From: Paraphoma chrysanthemicola
Taxonomy: Eukaryota; Ascomycota; Dothideomycetes; Pleosporales; Phaeosphaeriaceae
NCBI GenBank assembly: GCA_020744225.1
Contig: JAGMWG010000028.1
Location: 186,001 to 250,000, forward strand
DNA length: 64,000 nucleotides
Direction: 5' to 3'
The notes beneath the pieces are model-generated. The model was given only the letters and a program-made list of their open reading frames with translations, made no database searches and was not told where the DNA came from. The position numbers and the translations under genes were made by a program. Below, piece after piece: positions 56,247 to 64,000 of this stretch (positions within the stretch are counted from its first letter, which is position 1; every line of letters begins with the position of its first letter).

Positions 56247-56666
56247 GCGAAATGATTCTTGTTGGGCTTGTCTGTTGTTAGTGACAGCATAGTATAGGTA
56301 ATTACTGAATTTAGAGAATAGATTTCGTTGCCCAGCAGATTTATGAACGACCCACAGCGTCCGATACCCTCGCTTGTTCCTTTCTGAAAAGTTAGTCTGA
56401 GGTGCCGTTCGAGAAAGATCTGCTCAATTTAACGTCACGGTAATTACTATCCCGTACTGCGTAGCGAGAACCACACCATAACGAGAAGAAAACACTGAAT
56501 CCATGTCTTTAGTATTCGCTACGTTCGATTTTCAAATGACCACATGTCTTTCTAAGTTAGGTACTTGCTTTTGCTCTTTCTATACCTTATACTAGCATGC
56601 AACAAGAAAAACACCACGCGATCGACTGGATCGTCATAGCGTCAGGATCCGCATTCGACATTCTTG
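56247..56666. other. No gene seen
   Basis: 3' flank of the ferritin-like gene up to the LINE target duplication. Confidence 0.35.
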
Positions 56667-58389
56667 CCTCTTCTATGGTGATTGATTGATTGATTGATTA
56701 TATCCTACTCGGTTTCAGCCGCGTTGTCCGCAGCTATGCCCGGCTGGCAGGCTTGGCGGACAGCCGACGCGTCGCGGCAACTTTGTTCCGCGCCGCCCCA
56801 CTTCACCCCCGAAAACAAGAGCCATCTGTCCCCAGCGGCCTGCCGTTTCCCCTCAACCATTATCTAAACATGCTTCCCGGCCCATCTAGATAACGGTTCT
56901 ACTAACTGAATACTGTGCTTCTAGGTTCGTAGAGGCGACTGCCTCGTCTTTGCGGCCGCGATACTTTCAGTCTCCCCCCAGCGCTCGGCTGTCGTTTACG
57001 CGTCTCTGATCCCCATTTGCCCAAGGATCCGCGTTTGCTCTATAAACCCGATGGCTTTGGTGGCTAGCTGTGGCTTGTTGAGGACGGCCCGGAGGTTGTG
57101 TCGTCCAGAAAGGTCACCGAATACCTGGTCGCGGAGGTCCTTGTAGATCCTGCAGCGGAGGAGGATGTGCGCAGCCGTCTGCCTCCTCTCGCCACACTCG
57201 CACCGTGGGCTGATGACTTCTGGTACTCTTCGATTGAAGAGGAAGTCGTTGAGTCCAATCTTCTCTGTTCGCATCTGTACTAGCAAGGCACTCTCGCGTT
57301 TGCTGAGCCCTTCATGAAGTTGCAACACTTTCTTGGTAGGTCGCGGTGTCAGTCTGTACGTTGCTCTGCCTTTGGTGTTAGCCTTCCAGCTGTCTGCCCA
57401 TGATCTCTCTGCCTGTGTCTTGCACCATCTCCTGAGTGTGGACTTCAGTGGGAATAATGTTGGAGGGGCTTCTGCTGGTGGCTGTGTGCATCCGTCTGCT
57501 CTCCATCCAGTAGATTCCTTGGCGGCAACATCGGCCGCTTCGTTCCCAGGGATTCCGACGTGGGCTGGGATCCATCGGACAGTTACTCGTCGTCCTTTGT
57601 CCTGGAGCCGCCGGACCTGGCGTGCAATCTCCTCGAGGATGTAGGCTCCCGATCTACCTTCTGCTTTTGCTATTGACCAAATAGCGGCTTGGTTGTCTGT
57701 GTAGATAGCAATGTCTCTGCGTCTGCCACCCCTCTCTGCGTATTGTTCTGCTATTTGCAGTGCCAGGCTGATTCCTTGTAGCTCCGCTGCGTATACCGTC
57801 GATATCGTGTTTGCTCCCATGTGTGTAGCGCGGGTGTCTTGTATCAGTGGGCTTACTGCCGCTGCTCCTGTCTCACCGTCGATGCCGCTGCCATCTGTGT
57901 AGATGCTGAGGCACCTTCCTGAGTCGTTCTGCATATCATGTCGGCTCCGTGCATTTTCTGCATTGACTTCTATGTGGGTCGCAGGGCCTTCGCGCCATGG
58001 CGCTGTCATGAAAGGTGGGATGGGTTCTTGTTCGTTGAAGCCTTGACTTCGTCTGCTCTTCATGTCGTTGTAGACCTTCTGCCACGAGTCGACAAGTCCC
58101 GGACGTGTTCTTCTGCTTGGTTGCAGGCTGCCTTTCTGGATACCTGCCATATCTGTCATTGCCTTGCTCGAGAGGAGCCGAGTGATGAGATCTGCGTTGT
58201 GTCTCCAGATCTGCTGTTCGATAGGTAGAAGGTAGGCTTCGACGTCTAGCGCCGCGTGTGATGTGGCTCGGTAGGCTCCGCAGATAATCCTCGCTGCTCT
58301 GGCCTGGATGCTGCGTAAGATGTCCAGCGTCCTTTGTGTATATGTTCCTCCTCTGACGTTGGCATTGTACCAGACCTCTTCTATGGTGA
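56667..58389 (-). mobile_element. 5'-truncated Tad-like LINE with 15-bp target duplication
   Basis: Body 56682-58374 is flanked by identical direct repeats CCTCTTCTATGGTGA at 56667-56681 and 58375-58389. The 3' end on the minus strand carries a (TCAA)n-type tail (five copies of ATTG on the plus strand at 56682). Heavy 5' truncation plus a tail and a target duplication is the signature of target-primed reverse transcription. Confidence 0.9.
56996..58374 (-). pseudogene. C-terminal part of LINE ORF2: end of reverse transcriptase, RNase H, zinc knuckle
   Basis: About 459 codons survive. The first part (VWYNANVRGGTYTQRTLDIL, RSIQARAARIICGAYRATSH) is the post-reverse-transcriptase thumb region. 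An RNase H domain follows with catalytic Asp in IYTDGSGIDGETG, Glu in AELQGISLAL and Asp in IYTDNQAAI, plus WIPAHVGIPGNEAAD. A C-x-C-x(8)-H-x4-C knuckle (CECGERRQTAAHILLRC) lies near the end. The codons upstream of 58374 belong to the target DNA. The frame is intact but the polymerase is missing, so the copy is dead. Confidence 0.9.
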
Positions 58390-59384
58390 CTTTCAACACG
58401 TGTTCAGATTTCAGAACGTGAATAATGTACTGTAAGTTACAGTTTCTTTTGCCTTTGTCAGCTTTACCTGCGCAGACATCGTATTCATAGCTGAGCGCAG
58501 GTAGGTTTAGTTAAATAACAGAACATCACGCTCGGCTAACACTCTTTCGAGTGGCTCCAACAGATTCAGAAGGATAAATTACATGCACCACGTTTCGAAA
58601 GACATGGAGCAGATCACAAGCCCACACTACTTTGTGACGTTGTTACCTTATTACCTCTACAACTACGATGACTCTCTAGAGGCAAATCGGCAGTCTTGTT
58701 TGTGCTTGCGCGCGCTACACAGTACTAATTAGTTAATGTCCATCCCTTCGTAGAGAGAGGCACCCCGACACGAGACAAATTGGTAGGTTAGAGGTTAGTG
58801 TAAGTTTCAAGGACAAATTACGGCTAGAGCCATTACACGTCAGCTTCAAGCGACCACTTCTGCTTCTCTTTCACAGATTCGTGAAGAGCGAAAAGCAGTG
58901 GTGCCAACGCTATCGGCTGTTTTGCTCACGTGTCGATCTCTGCTTTAATAAGTCAGCCTAATTTGTACATGACATTGCGACTCATGTGGCGCGTCAACCG
59001 CCTAAGTTAGAAAGAAAGTTGAATACGACATGAAGATAGTCCGAGCTTTGCATTTACTTTTACTCTCAGGATAATCAAATCCGACAGTTTCTCCGCGCGG
59101 ACACGGAATCTGGAGGAGGCCCAGCGCGACAGGGATACCTAAGCGAGCGGCGTAATGTATTAGCGAGCCCACATGCGCTGTTGCAATGTTCTGACGCTAG
59201 CTTAGATCAAGACCCCCACAACGAGGATGCTGAAACTAGCAATTTCCCGCACACGACCGTCACTATCGCATCCACCAGACTAAGCATCACACGTGTACCA
59301 GCCCAATGCACACTGGCGTGCTCTGCCTCAGACCCCCTCTTCGTCAGACAGTTCAAATATACATGCCATCCAAAGTCTTCTCGC
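58390..59384. other. 1 kb without a gene
   Basis: Short frames only. CCGACAGTTTCTCCGCGCGGACAC near 59080 is reminiscent of the inverted-repeat arm at 44.2 kb, but the match is too short to call. Confidence 0.35.
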
Positions 59385-60190
59385 CTATGCCTTTGTATCC
59401 TGTGTCGAAATCCTAACCTCATCACCATTTGCAGCCGCTGCTTTAGCAAGACGATCGGCAAGCTTGTTGTGCTCCCTTGGAATATGCCAAAACCCAATCT
59501 ATGTGGTCTTAGTTTAGTATGCAGGCAACAAGCATTTGTGTAAAACAACTAACCGTCACATTCTTCGCCTCCTGTGTCGTAACCACGGACTCAAGAGCGA
59601 GGAATAGATCGAGATTTGCTGGCTTGGTACCTTTGGACGTACGCCAGTCCTTCCTCTAGAAGCTCACTCAGAAGTGTCTCTCATGTGACTTGTCATACTA
59701 GCTGGGACGTACCTTCCATGTTGGTAGCCATTCGGTCATCCCTTTGACAACATACTCGGAGTCGGTCGCGACAATCCAAGCTTCAGTTCCGCTCTTCTGC
59801 TCCTCAGCATGAGCCTTAGCGAGGAACTCTATGCCTAACTTTGCCGCACAGAGTTCCGCTCGCTGGTTTGACCGTAGCGGAAAAGCGTCTAGTATGTCTG
59901 TGATAGGCTCGGACAGTTGACTGCCATCATCATTGCCATATGCTATACCAACTCCTGCTTTTGCGTCAGGCAGGCCATTGTTTGTACATGCGCCATCAGT
60001 GAATATGACGTGAAAATGATGACAAGGATTTGTCGGTTTGCGGCGTCGAGGGACATCGAGTAGTTCATTGTTGCAAGCGCAGCAGTATAACAAGAAATCG
60101 TTGCACTCAGAACATTCCCGAACGAGTTTTGGTACCGACCAATCTTTGGTCGTATCGCAGAGGGTAAGCGCTCTATCGTAAATGATGGCT
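59385..60190 (-). CDS. RNase H type-1 domain protein, 5' end unresolved
   Basis: Model complement(59385..59498, 59554..59655, 59713..about 60190), with introns of 55 and 57 nt (donors GTTAGT and GTACGT). The N-terminal part has paired cysteines (ECSECNDFLLYCCACNN). The RNase H fold shows all four acidic positions: Asp in IFTDGACTNNG, Glu in SNQRAELCAA, Asp in IVATDSEYVVKGM and Asp in REHNKLADRLAK. Type-1 RNases H cleave RNA in RNA-DNA hybrids. It is a multi-exon gene without reverse transcriptase, so it resembles the stand-alone fungal RNase H-like family rather than a retroelement. The start is upstream of 60187, probably after another intron (acceptor near CCCGAG). Confidence 0.7.
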
Positions 60191-60879
60191 CGGGTTCAAC
60201 CATTATTGTGGATATGTCCAGAACGAAACTAAGTGAGGGTCCAGGTGTTGAGTCATGGGCTAGAGCGGGGCCCCGCCCTGATCAGGCGTCCGATTGCCGG
60301 AAAATCGTTGAGCCGACCACGATGGCCCGCGTCACTCTGGCGAGTCCCTCTACATGGCCGCGAGATACGCTAGTTCTCAACTGGTATTTCCCACGTTCGT
60401 GCGACCGTTGCCCTCTGCGCTGGGCTACTAATTCATTCAGCTTCGGCGCACACTTCTATTTCCGTTTCTCCCTGCCTGTGGCTTTCATCTTATTATGGTT
60501 TGGTATCGTTACCGGCGAAATATTATAGTTTTTCTGGTTACGGATGGTTTTCATCACGTGATTAGTCGAGGATATGAGTCCGGCACACTCTTAGACGGAC
60601 GTGGAAGAGGCTACAAATCGTACCCTGGACAGGTATCTTCCTGCAAGCATGAGTGCCATTGTCATAATCAGTTATTATTCGATGTATCATCTGCTGTCGC
60701 AATTCTTTCACATGCGCGCCGGTTGATGTAGCTCAGATTTCTAGAATTTTCTGTGAACATGCTCACTTCTATTTTTAGTGCATGCCCTTTGTTGGCCAAC
60801 TTAGCACCGCAACAACAGGCGATGAGGCAGCCTCTGCACTGTAGACTGCAACTAACTCCTTTAGCATGGATATGGCAAG
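60191..60879. other. No gene seen
   Basis: Contains a GC-rich palindromic patch (GCGGGGCCCCGC near 60267) and short frames; may include the 5' part of the pogo relic that follows. Confidence 0.3.
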
Positions 60880-61590
60880 TATTAGCACGAGGAGTTTCTC
60901 TTGGTATGCGAAGATTGTACCGCACCCTAGAAGACTACGGCGGAGTCGCTCGTAGTACTCTCTATCGTCGCGACTATGGTGGACTCTTAATGGAGGACAA
61001 GGCTGACAGCCAGCTGTATCTAACACTATAGGAAGAGAGTGCGCTCGTTAAGTTTATCTTACACATGTTAGATCTTGGCCAGCCCGTACGAATCAAGTAC
61101 ATTCCCTTTCTTGCCTTCGTAGCTACCTGCGCGCGGGCCCTAGCAGATAGACCCATTAAACCTTCGGCCAAGAACTGGCTAAAGGCTTTTGAGAAACGCC
61201 ACCCAGAGACGGCAGCGAGACGGGTAACGGCGCTAGACTGGAATCGCCACGAGACGAACATCGCCGATAAGATGACACACTGGCTCGAGGCGATAGGGAG
61301 GGTGTTGCGTGACCCAGCTATCAAAGCGGAGGATTTGATGACATGGATGAGACTGGGGTTATGCTATCTATGCTTGGCTCTGTCAAGGTCCTTATAGGTA
61401 AGGATGATAAACGAAAGCATAGAGGCGCGCGTGAAGCGAACGATGGCTACTGCTGTCAGTTTCTCACTTCAGGGTTTCAACTCTGTCGAGTGCATTAGCG
61501 CCGACGGTAGGGATTTAAACCCTATGATTGTTTGGCCGACTACTATCCATCGAATCGACTGGACTTACCTAGAGAGCTATTTGCAATTTA
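60880..61590 (+). pseudogene. pogo-type transposase relic, truncated
   Basis: Follows the 36-kb transposase in order: an HTH (GVARSTLYRRDYGG), a stop, QPVRIKYIPFLAF, AKNWLKAFEKRHPETAARR, then the start of the DDE domain shifted in frame, and ECISADGRDLNPMIVWPTTI. It breaks off near 61590, beside the 3' end of the F-box gene. Stops, a frameshift and a 30-bp insertion (61458-61487) make it inactive. Confidence 0.8.
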
Positions 61591-61605
61591 TCTTACTACA
61601 TAGCG

Positions 61606-63060
61606 TTATTGATGTCTGCAATCTGGCAACATGTCTAGTTCCAATGAGCGTCGTAGCTTGCCACCCCAAAGAAGATCTTTCACTATTGTGTCCTCATATT
61701 CATTGTAACAATCGCCACACTTCCACGTCGATGAGCAGAATAGCTTGCGCGCTGATCCATCCGTCCGGAAATCCTTCAGGTTGTCCAACAACAAGCACTC
61801 AACTTTGGAGAGCCTGACCGGGATGCATGGGAGGACATATTCCCATGTGAATTTCTTCCTGTCGCCGGGTAACAATATCACTGAGTCTAGCCACAAAGTA
61901 CGTAGCGTTGATGCAATTGAGTCGAGAAAATTGAGAAATGTAGAGGAGTCTGTCGCTATCGAGATATGCAATGTTACAATAGCGGACCATGGTTTTCCTA
62001 CAGCCAGCTGAGCTAGTAAGCCCCGGCTGTGCTCTCGATGATTAGAGAGCTCTCGATGGCTTTCCGGGTCACGATCAAAGTATGCGTGAAAATTACCGTA
62101 GGCCAACGTCACCTCTTTAAGGTTTTTGCCAAGACGAAGAAACCTCGACAGTGGTTCAGCGATTGTATCAAGGCTTCCGTTCGAGTACCTTTCAACCACG
62201 TTGAGATCAATGCATTCAACGCGGCCGATGATGCTTTGCAAGGTGTTCAGCTGGGTTGAGTAGTCTCTCATCGCCGTATCATCGGCGCTCTCGTCCGCTT
62301 TCTGATCTGCCATTGCAGCGTCCTGGTAGATTTTCCTCAACTCCCTGATCTTTCCGTGGCCGTATCCTTCCCATAGATGTCGCAAACGCGATGGGATCCA
62401 GAAACCAGGTCCGTAGATCTCGAAAGAGATGGTTTTTAGTTTTGGAGACTGTACGGACCCTAGGGCTTGCATGAATAGGGCCGTGTGCAGAGAATCAATA
62501 TCATGCTCTATCTCTTGAGCATGTGCCCATGACTCGTTGTCATAGTCGTCATCGTCGTCCTCACAGAAGCGTAGTCCTCTCCACTCATGCTTCCAATCCA
62601 TTTCATCGTATTTTGTGGGTTCATGGCAGAACGTGAGAAGATTAGGCGTCTTCTCCAAGGATCGTACCACTATTTTCAGAAAGTCGTCCTTGTTGGATAG
62701 TAGCATCGTCCGGTCCATCTCGTATTCATCGTATAGAGCTTTGATTTCTGCGGATGTTATGTTTGCCCACTTTCCGCGCGGCAGATTTCGCTCCCAGCTC
62801 TCTTGTGAAGCAAAGGCCGCATATTCCCTTGCAGGCCCTTGTCGGAGATTGATTGTTTTCACATTGCAGGCTAGCGTTTTGTGAGCACCAATGTGTTCAA
62901 ATCTCTGAACAGATAGCTTGGTGAATGAGAATTGAACGGTCTCGAAAACTAGAGCAGTGGCTCCATCTCTAATCGCTTTATTGACAAGTCGACATTCCTT
63001 AAGGTCGGGCAGGTCCAAGTAGTGGAGTATTGAAACCCAAAGCTCTGGTGGCAGGTGCAT
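61606..63060 (-). CDS. F-box protein, 484 aa
   Basis: Start chosen at 63060 because the F-box begins there: MHLPPELWVSILHYLDLPDL, then ECRLVNKAIRDGATALVFETV. The frame runs 47 codons further upstream but lacks protein-like character. The rest alternates predicted strands and helices as in fungal F-box proteins with leucine-rich-like C-terminal parts (LVVERY- and LKEVTLAYGNF-type segments, VECLLLDNLKDF), and includes an acidic run (EDDDDDYDNE). It would recruit a target to an SCF ubiquitin ligase; the target is unknown. Single exon. Confidence 0.78.
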   Translation of the reverse strand: MHLPPELWVSILHYLDLPDLKECRLVNKAIRDGATALVFETVQFSFTKLSVQRFEHIGAHKTLACNVKTINLRQGPAREYAAFASQESWERNLPRGKWANITSAEIKALYDEYEMDRTMLLSNKDDFLKIVVRSLEKTPNLLTFCHEPTKYDEMDWKHEWRGLRFCEDDDDDYDNESWAHAQEIEHDIDSLHTALFMQALGSVQSPKLKTISFEIYGPGFWIPSRLRHLWEGYGHGKIRELRKIYQDAAMADQKADESADDTAMRDYSTQLNTLQSIIGRVECIDLNVVERYSNGSLDTIAEPLSRFLRLGKNLKEVTLAYGNFHAYFDRDPESHRELSNHREHSRGLLAQLAVGKPWSAIVTLHISIATDSSTFLNFLDSIASTLRTLWLDSVILLPGDRKKFTWEYVLPCIPVRLSKVECLLLDNLKDFRTDGSARKLFCSSTWKCGDCYNEYEDTIVKDLLWGGKLRRSLELDMLPDCRHQ

Positions 63061-64000
63061 TCTTCCACAACGCAACACGACACCAAGTCTTGAGGCGACA
63101 GAAATCGAATGGGATAGGTATATATAATTGGCAATGCTGGCTTGCGTGCTGTGGTGTGTACTGATTGTGTCAGCACAGTCATAAGCTGCGCAGCCACACA
63201 ACCCAGCTTGTTTGCCCTAGCGTAAATTACCCATAGTCCGTATTATTAGACCTCGGCTGGAATTGCACTAGTCGTATTGGCGAGCTGCTTCCGTCTCAAG
63301 TACCAACCAGGGTGGCAACCATGCATGAACAAGCGGGCGACGATCGCCACGAGGCGGACGTTGACTTTTCGCTTCTGTAGCAATATTCGGAGGTCTAAAT
63401 AAAGCTAGTCTGACAATTTAACGGGTTTTCGAGGCGGATGCAGCGTTGTCCTCCCGGCACAAGAGAAGGCTCCACTGCACCAGGCGCGCAGGCGTCAACG
63501 ACGTTGTAATTTCTGTATTCTTAAGGACAAGTGCAGCCTATAGTAGGCAAAGAAACTAGTAACAGAAGGCTGCAGATTGATCTGATGCGCTCGGAGGGTT
63601 AGAGTCGCTCAATCTCAAAGTACCCAGGGTGCGTCCCATGACCCAGGGACGGACCTCCTGCTGACCGGTCCAAGCAATTTCACAACACGAGACGTTCTCT
63701 ACAGGAATAGAATCAATGAAAGGTCTTTATTGCCATAGCCGACTATCGTCGAATTCGCACGTCCTATATGACACTCCTGACGCACAATTGACGTGAGCCT
63801 GTCTATTTACAAATGTATAGGGCAATCGCAGTGGGAGCGATCATGTGATTGGCATGTTGGCAAGTGCTGGGTGGAAAGCATTCCATCAGAGACTTCCGCA
63901 GGACCTACGCTCTCTAGATCGTCTGAGTCGTCACAATCGTGCCCCTCGTGGTCGGAGTTGGTGTCGGCGGAGTCGGTTTCATCGCGCGTTTCTGCACTCG
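63061..64000. other. No gene seen
   Basis: Promoter side of the F-box gene and beyond; short frames only, no recognised repeat or RNA gene. Confidence 0.35.

Noticed and set aside
56996..58399. LINE frame read as a cellular RNase H gene starting at 58399
   Set aside because: The first codons lie outside the element, beyond the target duplication at 58375-58389; the body has LINE features and a tail.
59070..59110. Third copy of the inverted-repeat arm
   Set aside because: Only about 20 bases resemble the arm; the surrounding sequence does not align by eye.

Overview
The window reads as nuclear DNA of a filamentous ascomycete, most likely a dothideomycete. The evidence is short GT-AG introns of about 45-80 bases with CTAAC-like branch points, fungus-specific families (HET, HeLo, fungal HMG-box, cupredoxin-like surface proteins, secreted mononuclear-copper oxidase folds), and fungal pogo/Fot and Tad-type transposons. 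It is an accessory, gene-poor and repeat-rich region. All exon structures below were read by eye from splice signals and family resemblance, without transcripts or database searches.

Layout. At 1-1921 lies the 3'-truncated part of a RING/patatin-like phospholipase gene (minus). From 3.9 to 29.5 kb there are scattered single genes: several unrecognised proteins, a secreted LPMO-like protein, two F-box-like paralogues, a chromo-shadow fragment, a cupredoxin-like membrane protein, a sterol-reductase-like flavoprotein, an HMG-box regulator, another F-box-like gene and a four-exon glutamine-dependent NAD synthetase that has lost its glutaminase cysteine.

The core is 29.6-49.9 kb, a cluster of NOD-like receptor (NLR) genes. 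Two near-identical NB-ARC/TPR receptors (855 and 1077 aa) lie in inverted orientation. Each has an N-terminal N-x-G-x-Q-x-G-x-N motif of the pseudo-palindromic (PP), RHIM-like amyloid type. Between them, sharing a 302-bp divergent promoter with the first receptor, is a HET-S-class HeLo protein that ends in the same motif. This is the expected layout of a receptor-to-effector amyloid signalling module for regulated cell death. The spacer also holds a small two-exon gene, the 5' relic of a third receptor and a pogo transposon next to that relic. Immediately beyond is a HET-NACHT-WD40 receptor with twelve exact 126-bp WD units, itself enclosed by 525-bp inverted repeats.

From 50 to 64 kb come a second LPMO-like gene with a cysteine-rich tail, an unrecognised gene, a stop-ridden pseudogene, a ferritin-like (Rds1-type) secreted protein, a 5'-truncated LINE with a clear 15-bp target duplication, an RNase H-type gene, a pogo relic and an F-box protein.

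How the genes may work together: the receptor/HeLo set probably acts in allorecognition or antimicrobial defence, with the 42-aa TPR and WD40 repeats as fast-evolving sensors. The other genes look like ordinary accessory content (secreted redox/copper proteins, F-box and HMG regulators) interspersed with transposon debris.
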